In this document: one piece after another, positions 28,678-36,898 of the stretch
How positions within the stretch are numbered: the first letter of the stretch is position 1
How the letters are laid out: each line of letters begins with the position of its first letter
DNA from: Methylobacterium sp. J-030
GTDB taxonomy: Bacteria > Pseudomonadota > Alphaproteobacteria > Rhizobiales > Beijerinckiaceae
Direction: 5' to 3'
Assembly (NCBI RefSeq): GCF_022829545.1
Contig: NZ_JAKSYM010000402.1
Coordinates: 62,001 to 126,000, forward strand
DNA: 64,000 bases
Translations under genes and position numbers: made by a program
Notes under the pieces: model-generated
Seen by the model: only the letters and a program-made list of their open reading frames with translations
Told to the model about the DNA's origin: nothing
Databases searched by the model: none

Positions 28678-28754
28678 GGCGGGGTAGCTCAGTTGGTTAG
28701 AGCAGAGGAATCATAATCCTTGTGTCGGGGGTTCAAATCCCTCCCTCGCTACCA
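28678..28754 (+). tRNA. tRNA-Met(CAT), elongator type
   Basis: A full cloverleaf is present. The acceptor 28678-28684 pairs with 28744-28750 (seven pairs, two of them G-T), the D stem is GCTC/GAGC, and the anticodon stem is GAGGA/TCCTT with loop ATCATAA and anticodon CAT. The T arm is 28727-28743 and the encoded CCA lies at 28752-28754. It lacks the C1-A72 mismatch and the G-C run in the anticodon stem of initiator tRNA, so it is the elongator Met tRNA. Confidence 0.95.
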
Positions 28755-29474
28755 ACGTATCTCATAGACCAGCCCCAGCGGATTCCGCGAAGTTCAGCTC
28801 ATTCTGCGCCCGACGGGCATATGGATCGCGAACGGAACGGTTGATCGATGGATCTCAGTTCCCCCTGACATCGGCCTATCGATGCTGTCGGCCCTGGACG
28901 GGAAGCAGACGGGTTCCCGCCCGCTGCGCGAGCGACACACGCGCCAAGGGCATCGGGATCACCGCGACCGGCCCTGAGGCGTTCGGGGGTGCCATGCTCC
29001 GCGTGATCGAAGTCCAGCGCCGCATCTTCGGCGACGAGGGCAATCCTGGCGGTATTCGGCCCGCGAGAACGCGGGAATTGGCCATCGGAGAGATCTCCAG
29101 CATCACATCCGTCCGGCGACGCGCCCAGGTCGCCGCCACCGCGATCATCATCCGGGATGGTTCGAGTTCAACAGGGGTGGCACCGCGCGACCGAAGCGCC
29201 CTTGCGGCTATCGGGGCCCGCGATCACCAGATGGTCGATACGACGCCGTGATCGGCGTTCCCTGGGAGATCTACTCTCTCGGTGGAGCGCCCGACGGTTT
29301 CCGCTCGCGCACGACCTGTCGCGCCGTGGGCGCGAGAAGATTCTGACGATCCCGGGCCCGAGGTTTTCCACCCGAAACCTGACTCGCGGGAGTCCGGCAA
29401 ACCGGCGGCGGAAACACCCTGACCGGTCGAACGCGACCTCTCTGCCGCCGAAGTGAATGTCGAACGATCGCCCG
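28755..29474. other. 720-bp gap after tRNA-Met
   Basis: No convincing gene is seen. Open frames exist on both strands (for example 28841-29251 plus, 28876-29151 minus), but they overlap each other, have no clear ribosome-binding site and match no family I recognise. No integrase, att-like repeat of the tRNA 3' end, or transposon end was found. Confidence 0.45.
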
Positions 29475-30149
29475 TCACGGCCGACCGGCCGCGGCCAAGC
29501 AGGCGCGATCGACGATCTCGATGGCACCTCGGCGAAGTTCGACGAGGCCCGACTCGGCCCATTGCGCCAGGATGCGGCTCACGACTTCGCGCACACTGCC
29601 GAGATCGTCAGCGAGCGTCTGATGGGTCACCGCTGCGATGCCCCGCGGATCGGCCTCGGCGAGAAGGCGTTGGGCGAGACGTTGCTTCAAGGGGGCGAAC
29701 GCAACCGCGTCGATCAGCGTGAAGAGGCCCGTCATCAATCGCGTATAATCGTCCATGACGAAGCTGCGGAAGGCGGCGCTGTCGCCCATCAGGTGCTGGA
29801 ACGTGCTCGCCGGCAGGGCCGCCAGCTCGGTCCGCTGCTCGGCCACGCTCCGTGCCGGGAACGTGCCGCCGGACAGGAGACACTGCGTGGTCAGCGCGCA
29901 GGTGCCGCCCGGGCCCACCTTGTAGATCAGGACCTCGCGCCCACCCTCCGACATGCGGAAGATGCGCGTCCGACCCTCCAGGCACATCAGGTAGTTGGCG
30001 CACGCCCCATTCAGTTCGTAGGCGATGGCCCCCGCGTCCAGAACCGGAAAATGAACGGTTCCCCGGGCGATCTGAAGATGAGCCGGATCGAGAGCTTGGA
30101 GGAGCGGAAACCGGTCGATCCAGCGCTCGACCTTCTGAGCGTCCGTCAT
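29475..30149 (-). CDS. Crp/Fnr family transcription regulator
   Basis: The 224-residue protein, starting MTDAQKVERWIDRFPLL, has an N-terminal cyclic-nucleotide-binding-type beta barrel (about 25-130, including LEGRTRIFRMSEGGREVLIY). A C-terminal winged helix has TLADDLGSVREVVSRILAQW as the recognition region near 170-190. No N-terminal Cys cluster like that of FNR is seen, so oxygen sensing by an iron-sulfur cluster is unlikely. GGAGG lies upstream of the ATG. It is divergent from the pentapeptide protein, and a palindrome (30231-30245) lies between them. Confidence 0.9.
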   Translation of the reverse strand: MTDAQKVERWIDRFPLLQALDPAHLQIARGTVHFPVLDAGAIAYELNGACANYLMCLEGRTRIFRMSEGGREVLIYKVGPGGTCALTTQCLLSGGTFPARSVAEQRTELAALPASTFQHLMGDSAAFRSFVMDDYTRLMTGLFTLIDAVAFAPLKQRLAQRLLAEADPRGIAAVTHQTLADDLGSVREVVSRILAQWAESGLVELRRGAIEIVDRACLAAAGRP

Positions 30150-30230
30150 GTCTCGCTTTGTCCTCCGGGCGCGATGACGGGCTGATCGTCCGGCTCGCGT
30201 TGCGTTTTTCTCCCGCCCCGCCGGACTTAT

Positions 30231-30245
30231 GTGACCCGGGGTCAC
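30231..30245. promoter_or_regulatory. Palindromic candidate operator between the Crp/Fnr gene and the pentapeptide gene
   Basis: GTGACCC-G-GGGTCAC is a perfect 7-bp inverted repeat with one central base. It lies 82 bp upstream of the regulator start and 111 bp upstream of the pentapeptide gene. The GTGA/TCAC half-sites resemble those bound by Crp/Fnr proteins, but the spacing differs from the standard CRP site. Confidence 0.45.
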
Positions 30246-30355
30246 CGATCGCGTGAGGTGGCTCGACATAGCATCGCGGACCAGGGAACACGATACGGGC
30301 ATCCGCCGCGTGCGGCGCCCCGGGGCGCGAACCGACGGGCCGCCTCGCCCTCATT

Positions 30356-30820
30356 GTGCTTTGCGTTGTCCTCACGGCCGGCCCCGCCATGGCCGAGCAG
30401 GATTTGCGGCTCGGGGCCGACATGTCCTCGCCCGCCATGACGAAGGCCGAGATGAGCCGCGCCGACGTCGAGGCGATGATCGCGGCCGCGAACGGCAGGC
30501 CCATCGACCTGCACGATGAGGCGCTGTCCGGCCTCGATCTCTCAGGGCTGAACCTCCGGGGTGCCAACCTGCGGACGGCCCGCCTGAACACCGCCAACCT
30601 GCGCGGTACGGACCTCGGCGGGGCGAATCTTGAACAGGCGTGGTTCCTGAAGGCCGACCTGTCCGGTGCGGATCTGACGGGTTCCGCCGTGGCGGGGGCG
30701 GATTTCAGGAACGTCGATGTCAGCGGCGTCCGGCCCATCGACCTCAAGGGTCAGGCCGAGGTCCGCAACTGGGCCGAGCGGATGAATGCCGACCGTCCCG
30801 TCACCCAGGCATCCAACTGA
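30356..30820 (+). CDS. Exported pentapeptide-repeat protein
   Basis: The 154-residue protein starts with GTG and a short hydrophobic segment (LCVVLTAGPAMA), probably a signal peptide. About eleven pentapeptide repeats follow, of the form A(D/N)LxG, between residues 58 and 115 (for example LSGLNLRGANLRTARL). These fold as a right-handed quadrilateral beta-helix; no enzymatic role is known. There is no ATG before the hydrophobic stretch and the signal n-region is very short, so the start is uncertain; the ATG at 30389 would give a cytoplasmic protein. Opposite the Crp/Fnr gene. Confidence 0.75.
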   Translation: MLCVVLTAGPAMAEQDLRLGADMSSPAMTKAEMSRADVEAMIAAANGRPIDLHDEALSGLDLSGLNLRGANLRTARLNTANLRGTDLGGANLEQAWFLKADLSGADLTGSAVAGADFRNVDVSGVRPIDLKGQAEVRNWAERMNADRPVTQASN

Positions 30821-31010
30821 GCCGCTCAGTCCCGCGGACTTGTCGTCGCCAAGAACGCGATCCGCGACCACCCTGCCGCCGCATGCCGAGATGGACGATG
30901 CGAGGCGCGATGAAGCCGCTGCCGCATAGGGCGGGCCTGTCTGCTCGACCGATTGCCAGGGTGAACGACACAAGACAGGGACGCCTCGGAGCGGTTCTTT
31001 CACGCAAACC

Positions 31011-31085
31011 CCTCATCCTGAGACGCCGGAGCGCAGCGCAGGCCTCGCGGGAGTCCTCCAGAGGCCCGCTGCCGCGGGCACATCA
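31011..31085. repeat. Palindromic intergenic repeat, truncated copy R4
   Basis: It has the left end CCTCATCCTGAGACGCCGG, then GGAGCGCAGCGCAGGCCTCG, and the right end GCGGGCACATCAG, but lacks most of the middle. It matches the copies at 4883, 37372 and 58506. The preceding 40 bp (GACACAAGACAGGGACGCC) also resemble the sequence before the 37372 copy. Confidence 0.75.
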
Positions 31086-31379
31086 GCGGTCTTGGGCGTC
31101 GCGCAGAACGACCTGGACCTGCCCGGCCGCGACGGCGAGATCAACCGCTCGCGCGACCGCGTCCGGTTCGGTCCGCGCCAGAGCGCCGCGTCTGTCGGCG
31201 GTGCGATGCTCGACCGCTTGCAGCAATGCGCGGGCCGGCTCGGCCTCAATGCAACGCAGCGTAGGTGCGAGATCGAGACATGCGCTCCGCAGGAGGCTGA
31301 ACGCAAAGCGTGTCGCGGCGTCATCCGCGCTCGGTGCCAAGTTGGTCGTGGCGTGCTCCGTGATGAACACGCTCCCCAT
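31083..31379 (-). CDS. Small hypothetical protein next to repeat R4
   Basis: A 98-residue open frame starting MGSVFITEHATTNLAPSADD, largely helical and well mixed (RFAFSLLRSACLDLAPTL). It ends in the edge of repeat R4. No family recognised, no strong ribosome-binding site, and the same DNA has other open frames, so the gene is uncertain. Confidence 0.4.
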   Translation of the reverse strand: MGSVFITEHATTNLAPSADDAATRFAFSLLRSACLDLAPTLRCIEAEPARALLQAVEHRTADRRGALARTEPDAVARAVDLAVAAGQVQVVLRDAQDR

Positions 31380-31846
31380 TGCGATGATCCCCGATCCGTT
31401 TCCGTAAGACTCACAGAACTTCAAATCTATAATCGGAAACAGCGACGTCTGCCTCACAAAAGCAGTCCATGATCCAGCCGATGACAGTCGGCCCCGGCGG
31501 TGGTGACTGCGAGCGCGGCGAGGCCGGTGTCGTGCGGGACGGAGCCGAGCGGTCCGGCCCTCGGCATGACGATGCCGCACGGCCGCATGCAATTTTTCTG
31601 ACTTCGCGCCGAAGAGTTTTTCAGAAGCAACCGGGTGCGATAAGAGATTACCATGATGTCGGAGACAAGCGGCCTGTCGCGACGCCGCATTTATTGACGC
31701 GCTGCAATATAAAGACGGTCAAGAACTCGGTTCATCCGCGGCCCGGAGGCATCCGCCTCGGGCAGGATCGATGGGCAACGACGGGAAAAGGCGGTCCGTG
31801 ACGCGCGCGGTCGTGCGGCCGGAAACCTGGGAGGATCACGGGCTCC
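31380..31846. other. Gap upstream of the CoA-transferase gene
   Basis: The 467 bp are less GC-rich than the surroundings, especially 31600-31730, and contain AATATAAAG-type stretches that could be part of a promoter for the CoA-transferase. No gene or RNA is recognisable. Confidence 0.4.
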
Positions 31847-33829
31847 ATGAGGAAGAACAAGGTCATCTCGGCCCAGGAGGCGATCGCGCTGATCCGCGAG
31901 AACGACGTCCTCACCACCACGGGGTTCGTCCAGAGCTGCATTCCGGAATCGCTGCACGCGGCGCTGGAGAAGCGCTTCGTCGAGACCGGCTCGCCGCGGG
32001 GTTTGACCCTGATCATGACGGCGGGAGCGGGCGACAGCAAAGGTCTCGGCACCGGGCGCCTGCACCACGATGGCCTGCTGTCGCGGGTCATCGCGGCCAA
32101 TTTCGGCCGCATGCCGAAAGTGGCGAAGGCCGCGCAGGACAATCTGATCCGCGGCTACAACATGCCGCAGGGGGTGATCTCGCAGCTCTACCGCGCCTGC
32201 GCGGCCGGCCAGCCCGGCCTGTTCTCGAAGGTGGGCCTCAAGACCTATGTCGACCCGCGCCACGGCGGCGCCAAGGTCAACGAATTGACCACCGAGGACA
32301 TCGTCAAGCTGGTCGAGGTCGATGGCGAGGAGTGGCTGTTCTACACCGCCACCAAGATCGACGTGGCCTTCATCCGCGCCACCTCGGCGGACCCGTCCGG
32401 CAACCTCTCCTACGAGAAGGAGGCGCTCACCCTCGATTGCCTCGCCCAGGCCATGGCGGCGCGCAACAACGGCGGCATCGTCATCGCCCAGGTCGAGCGC
32501 ATCGTCGATGACGGCTACCTGCTGCCCAAGGACGTGCGGGTGCCCGGCATTCTGGTCGACTGCGTGGTGGTGGCCGAGCCCGAGATGCACCGGATGAATT
32601 ACGGCGTGATGCACGACGCGGCGCTCGCCGGGGAGATCCGCGTGCCGGTCACCGGCATCAAGCGGATGGCGCTGAACGAGCGCAAGATCATCGCCCGCCG
32701 CGCCGCCTTCGAGCTGCCGCCGAACGGCGTGGTGAATCTCGGCGTCGGCGCGCCGGAGGGCATCGCGTCGGTGGCCAACGAGGAGAAGATCACCCCCTAC
32801 ATCACCCTCACCACCGAGGCCGGGGCGGTGGGCGGCGTGCTGGCCTCCGGCTCGAGCTTCGGCGCGGCCACCAATGCCGACTGCATCATCGATCAGAACC
32901 AGATGTTCGACTTCTACGACGGCGGCGGCCTCGACATGACCTGCCTCGGCATGGCCGAGTGCGACGCCGCCGGCAACGTCAACACCTCGCGGTTCGGCGG
33001 CAAGCTGAACGGCTGCGGCGGCTTCATCAACATCTCGCAGAACGCCCGGACGGTCGTGTTCGCCGGCACCTTCACGGCCGGCGGGCTGGAGATCGCCGTC
33101 AATGACGGGCAGGTTCGGATCGTCAGCGAGGGCAAGGCGCGAAAGTTCGTCGCCAACGTCCAGCAGAACACCTTCTCGGGGCCCTACGCCGTCGAGCGCT
33201 CGCAGCCGGTCCTCTACGTCACCGAGCGTTGCGTCTTCCAATTGACGCCCGGGGGCCTGGAACTGATCGAGGTGGCACCGGGGATCGACATCGAGCGGGA
33301 CATCCTCGCCCACATGGATTTCGCGCCCGTGGTGCGGAATCCCGTGCCGATGGATCCACGCATCTTCCGCGACGAGCCGATGGAGCTGATGTCGGATCTG
33401 CTCAACCTCGATCTGAAGTCCCGCGTCAGCTACGACGCCGAGCGCAATATTCTCTTCATCAACCTGGAGGGCTGGTACTGCCGGGTGAAGGGCGACATGG
33501 ACGAGCTGCGCATGACCATCGTCGAGGCTTGCCGCCGGGCCGGCCAGCGGGTCAACGCCGTTATCAACCACGACGGCTTCCGGCTGAACGAGAACCTCGT
33601 CGACGATTACGCCGGGGTGCTCCAGTATCTCCAGGCGAATTACTACGCCACCACGACGCGCTACGCGACCAGCGCCTTCCTGCGCCTGAAGATGGAGGAG
33701 GCGCTGACGAAGCGCGGGGTCGCGCCCCACGTGTTCGAGCGCAAGGAGGAGGCCCAGGCGTTCCTGAGCAGCACCGAGGACAAGAAGGCGCGCAAGCGGA
33801 TCTCCCCGGCCGTGGCGTCGGCGGCATGA
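31847..33829 (+). CDS. Acyl-CoA:acetate/3-ketoacid CoA-transferase with extra C-terminal domain
   Basis: A family I CoA-transferase in the fused alpha-beta form (YdiF/propionate CoA-transferase-like). It moves CoA between acyl-CoA and a carboxylic acid. Residues 1-about 515 carry both subunit halves. The catalytic glutamate is E324 in TLTTEAGAVGG, after VNLGVGAPEGIASV, and the second half has DFYDGGGLDMTCLGMAE. The family is usually about 520-530 residues, but this protein has 660. The last roughly 130 residues (from SDLLNLDLKSRVSYD) form an extra domain with a STAS-like look (ILFINLEGWYCRVKGD ... VNAVINHDGF). A GGGAGG precedes the ATG. The next gene resembles mdcB. Confidence 0.9.
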   Translation: MRKNKVISAQEAIALIRENDVLTTTGFVQSCIPESLHAALEKRFVETGSPRGLTLIMTAGAGDSKGLGTGRLHHDGLLSRVIAANFGRMPKVAKAAQDNLIRGYNMPQGVISQLYRACAAGQPGLFSKVGLKTYVDPRHGGAKVNELTTEDIVKLVEVDGEEWLFYTATKIDVAFIRATSADPSGNLSYEKEALTLDCLAQAMAARNNGGIVIAQVERIVDDGYLLPKDVRVPGILVDCVVVAEPEMHRMNYGVMHDAALAGEIRVPVTGIKRMALNERKIIARRAAFELPPNGVVNLGVGAPEGIASVANEEKITPYITLTTEAGAVGGVLASGSSFGAATNADCIIDQNQMFDFYDGGGLDMTCLGMAECDAAGNVNTSRFGGKLNGCGGFINISQNARTVVFAGTFTAGGLEIAVNDGQVRIVSEGKARKFVANVQQNTFSGPYAVERSQPVLYVTERCVFQLTPGGLELIEVAPGIDIERDILAHMDFAPVVRNPVPMDPRIFRDEPMELMSDLLNLDLKSRVSYDAERNILFINLEGWYCRVKGDMDELRMTIVEACRRAGQRVNAVINHDGFRLNENLVDDYAGVLQYLQANYYATTTRYATSAFLRLKMEEALTKRGVAPHVFERKEEAQAFLSSTEDKKARKRISPAVASAA

Positions 33830-33922
33830 CGACGGCAGCGGATTTGCACGCTTCCGCCGCGGCGGCGTTCTGATACACGCGCCGGACCAACCCCGTCACG
33901 GGCATCGCCGGGAGCCGCGAAG

Positions 33923-34771
33923 CTGCGCCAGTCCGATCACCGCATCGCGCCGCGGCCTGAGCACGTCGCGGCCCTCGCGCATGCCGCGCTGATCGACGAG
34001 CTGGAGACCTTTCCGAAGCCCGGCCTCGTCAGCCCGGTCGATTCGGGCAGTCACGACGACATGGATGCCGACACCCTCCGTCGCAGCGCGGCGGCGCTCC
34101 GACCGTTCTTCGCGGAACTCGTCGAGGCTGGCGCGCACGGCGTCGCGATGGCGGACCTCCGCGCGATCGGGATCCGGGCCGAGGTCGCCATGATGAGCGC
34201 GACCGGCGGGATCAACGCGCATCGCGGTGCCATCTTCTCGCTGGGCCTGATCTGCGCGGCGGCGGGCGCGATCGGCGGGTCGGCCGTCCCCGCGGAGTCC
34301 TACGCGGAGGCGGTGGGACGGCGCTGGGGTGCGGAGATCGCGCGTGTGCCGGTCTCTCCCTTGAGCCACGGGGGCCGGGCGATCCGGCGTTACGGCGTCG
34401 GCGGTGCCAGCGCCCAGGCGGCGGCGGGCTTTCCCACGCTCCGCGCGGTCGGCTTGCCGGCCCTCCGCCTCGGGCGCGCGCAGGCGCCCGACGACCCGGA
34501 AGCCGCGCGCGTCGCGTGCTTCTTCGCCCTGCTCGCCGTAGTCGACGATACGAACCTCCTCCATCGCGGTGGCGCAGATGGGCTGACGGCGGCGCGGGCG
34601 CAGGCGGCGGCGTTCCGGGAGGCCGGCGGCATCACCGAGCCGGGCTGGCGTGACCGGGGCGCCGCGGTGCATCGCGCCTTCGTGGCCGCGCGGCTTAGCC
34701 CCGGCGGATGCGCCGATCTTCTTGCCGCGACCCTCCTGCTCGATGCGCTCGGCGCGACGCAGCATTGTTGA
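33923..34771 (+). CDS. Triphosphoribosyl-dephospho-CoA synthase-like (MdcB/CitG), start unclear
   Basis: The frame gives a protein like MdcB/CitG, which make the 2'-triphosphoribosyl-dephospho-CoA prosthetic-group precursor used by malonate decarboxylase and citrate lyase. Segments LIDELETFPKPGLVSPVDSG, SHDDMDADTL, ATGGINAHRGAIFSLGL (typical of the family) and VDDTNLLHRGG are visible. Conserved sequence begins about 33962, yet there is no ATG, GTG or TTG in frame until 34061. An ATG at 33826 overlapping the upstream stop starts a 15-codon frame in another phase. I give the CTG at 33923, which restores normal length (282 residues), but a frameshift is equally possible. No other malonate decarboxylase or citrate lyase subunits are in the window. 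Confidence 0.7.
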   Translation: MRQSDHRIAPRPEHVAALAHAALIDELETFPKPGLVSPVDSGSHDDMDADTLRRSAAALRPFFAELVEAGAHGVAMADLRAIGIRAEVAMMSATGGINAHRGAIFSLGLICAAAGAIGGSAVPAESYAEAVGRRWGAEIARVPVSPLSHGGRAIRRYGVGGASAQAAAGFPTLRAVGLPALRLGRAQAPDDPEAARVACFFALLAVVDDTNLLHRGGADGLTAARAQAAAFREAGGITEPGWRDRGAAVHRAFVAARLSPGGCADLLAATLLLDALGATQHC

Positions 34772-34862
34772 GACGGCGTGCCGCTTGCCGCTTCGGTCGC
34801 ATTCCACCGGCGCCTGGCGATACCCAGATCGGTGTTCCCGCCCTCCCCACGCCGGCCTCCCC

Positions 34863-35597
34863 GTGACCGTCATCCGGATCGCGCTTCTGGCGCTCGCAGC
34901 CCTCTTCGTCGTCCCCGTCGCGATCTCTGCCACGCTGTACTGGCTGCGAGCCAGCGGAGATTGGCGGCTGGCCGACCGCTCCAGCGCGGGGCTGCTCCCG
35001 CCCGCCGAGACTGAGCCGCGGGCGATCGTGCGGATCTTCTCCGCGCGCACGGTGAGCTGGCGCGGGATCGTCGCGACGCACAGTTGGATCGTCATCAAGG
35101 GACAGGGCGCGCGCGCCTATCGGCGCTTCGACTATACCGCCTGGGGGCAGCCGATCTGGATCGACCGCTTCGTGCCGGATGGGCGGTGGTTCGGAAATCC
35201 ACCCGAGACCGTCTTCGCGGCGGATGGCCCGACGGCCGAGGCCATGCTGCCCCGGATCCGAAAGGCCGTGGCCGAATACCGTTATGCCCGTCCCGGCGAC
35301 TACGTGGTCTGGCCCGGGCCGAACTCCAACACCTTCGTAGCCGCCGTCATGGCGGCGGTGCCGGAGATCCGCGCCGGCCTGCCGACCACTGCGATCGGCA
35401 AGGATTTCCCCTACGATGGTCGCTGGCTCGGCTGGACGCCCTCCGGAACGGGCATCCGGGTCAATCTCGGCGGCTATGCCGGGTTGACGATCGGCTGGGT
35501 CGAGGGAATCGAGCTGAACCTGCTCGGCGGCGTTGCCGGGATCGACCTGCGGCGGCCTGGAATCAAGTTGCCGGCCCTGGGCCGCGTCGGCGTTTAG
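34863..35597 (+). CDS. DUF3750 family membrane-anchored protein
   Basis: The 244-residue protein starts with GTG (TVIRIALLALAALFVVP) and has one N-terminal membrane segment. The DUF3750 domain includes TVSWRGIVATHSWIVIKGQG, RPGDYVVWPGPNSNTFV and FPYDGRWLGWTPSGTG. The SNTF-containing segment hints at a hydrolase-like active site, but the function is not known. It converges with the DUF2778 protein gene 164 bp downstream. Confidence 0.88.
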   Translation: MTVIRIALLALAALFVVPVAISATLYWLRASGDWRLADRSSAGLLPPAETEPRAIVRIFSARTVSWRGIVATHSWIVIKGQGARAYRRFDYTAWGQPIWIDRFVPDGRWFGNPPETVFAADGPTAEAMLPRIRKAVAEYRYARPGDYVVWPGPNSNTFVAAVMAAVPEIRAGLPTTAIGKDFPYDGRWLGWTPSGTGIRVNLGGYAGLTIGWVEGIELNLLGGVAGIDLRRPGIKLPALGRVGV

Positions 35598-35761
35598 GCC
35601 GGCTTCGGTGCCGCCCGGTCGATCCTCGGGAGTGCCGGCAGCTTGAGCGCGGCGCTCGCGGCGGCCCATTGCTGCGCGAGGCCATCCGGCCTCCCGGATC
35701 GTGTCCGGGGGAGCTTCGCGCCACCCCCGGGCACGTCCGCGCCAGCCTGCGAGAGCTCGGC

Positions 35762-36898
35762 TCAGCCGCCGTTACGGGCGATGCGGGTGCGCCCGCCATC
35801 CGCCACCGCGGGCAGGGGATCCTGCGTGCCGGTGACCACGACGAGGCGCTGGACCTCGCCTCGGAGATAGGCCTGCAGGAACCGATCATAGTCGCGGAAC
35901 GAGACGCAGCCGTTCGAATCGCCGCGCGGTCCCAGCATGAACGTGTGGGCCAGCAGTCCGACGCGACCGTAGACGGCCTCGCTGCCACCCACGGGCGTCA
36001 GGCGGATGGCCCGCACGCCGTGGAACAATTGCTCGCGCTCCGTCAGGTCGTAGGTGCCGGGCGGCGTAGGACCCCGCATCCGCACATTGACGAGACGCGG
36101 GTCGTCCAAACCCTCGCCGAGGCCCGAATGGGCTTCGAGACGCTCGCCGCTGGGCAGCGTCACGGTCCGGGTGGCGATGTTGTAGATGGCAACGCCGGTG
36201 GTCGGACTCAGCTCGCGCGACAGGGCGAGTGGCGGCGAGATCCGCCGCTGCGGTACGACCTCGACCGGCTTGCTCTCCAGTGCCGCATAGGCCAGCGCGG
36301 GGGCCTGCTCGATCCCGAACAGTTTTTCGAGGAACGAGCGCTCGTCCGACGGCGGTGCGGTCGGCTGGGCCGGAGGAGCGTCGCGCCGGGCCATGCGCCG
36401 CTCGGTCCGCCGGGCGAGCGCGGCCGCACCCGGGCCGCGGAATTCAGGCGGGCGTGGAACAGGAAGTGGCACGGTCATGGCTGTGCGCGGCGGCTCAGCG
36501 GTCCCGCCGTCGAGGGGCCGTTCCGGATTCGGAAGCGGGCTGACCGGCGCCAGCTCCATCCACCCCCAATGTGCCGGCAGTCCCTCCCCGGCCTCGCGGT
36601 TCGCGTCGGCGGATGCGATCCCGTTCGTGCTCGGCTCCGACGGCGACGTCTGGCTGACCGAGGCCTCGGCCGTCTCAGGCCCGCGGGCCGGTTGGTTCGC
36701 GGCGTCCGGCAGGACGCGCTGGCCCGGCGCCGCCCCATGCATCGCAGAGAGCGGAGCGCGATCCAGGCTGCCGGACGCGACGAGCGCCATGGCCAGAGCG
36801 CCGGTGAAAACCGTCAGCGGCGCGAGGCAGGACCGTCGCGACCGTCGGCTGTCGAGGCCGTCCTGCGGCACGGAGTCGATCACCATGCAGATGCCCAT
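35762..36898 (-). CDS. DUF2778/Tlde1-type L,D-transpeptidase-like protein
   Basis: From MGICMVIDSVPQDG the protein is 378 residues: an N-terminal membrane segment (CLAPLTVFTGALAMALVA), a long proline-rich linker of about 190 residues, and a C-terminal DUF2778 domain. The domain has LEAHSGLGEGLDDPR, MRGPTPPGTYDL, FHGVRAIRLTPVGG and GDSNGCVSFRDYDRF, where the His and the Cys are the likely catalytic pair. The same fold occurs in Tlde1, a T6SS peptidoglycan-targeting L,D-transpeptidase effector, but no T6SS genes are nearby, so a role in the cell's own envelope is more likely. Confidence 0.85.
   Translation of the reverse strand: MGICMVIDSVPQDGLDSRRSRRSCLAPLTVFTGALAMALVASGSLDRAPLSAMHGAAPGQRVLPDAANQPARGPETAEASVSQTSPSEPSTNGIASADANREAGEGLPAHWGWMELAPVSPLPNPERPLDGGTAEPPRTAMTVPLPVPRPPEFRGPGAAALARRTERRMARRDAPPAQPTAPPSDERSFLEKLFGIEQAPALAYAALESKPVEVVPQRRISPPLALSRELSPTTGVAIYNIATRTVTLPSGERLEAHSGLGEGLDDPRLVNVRMRGPTPPGTYDLTEREQLFHGVRAIRLTPVGGSEAVYGRVGLLAHTFMLGPRGDSNGCVSFRDYDRFLQAYLRGEVQRLVVVTGTQDPLPAVADGGRTRIARNGG

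Noticed and set aside
28678..28754. Initiator tRNA-Met or tRNA-Ile(CAT)
   Set aside because: The initiator's C1-A72 mismatch and three G-C pairs in the anticodon stem are missing. The overall sequence resembles the alphaproteobacterial elongator Met tRNA.
31691..33730. Minus-strand open frame opposite the CoA-transferase
   Set aside because: His-, Val- and Asp-rich translation without domains, fully contained in the antisense of a well-supported gene.
35762..36898. DUF2778 protein as a T6SS effector
   Set aside because: No VgrG, PAAR, Hcp or immunity gene nearby; it has a membrane anchor and lies in an envelope gene cluster.
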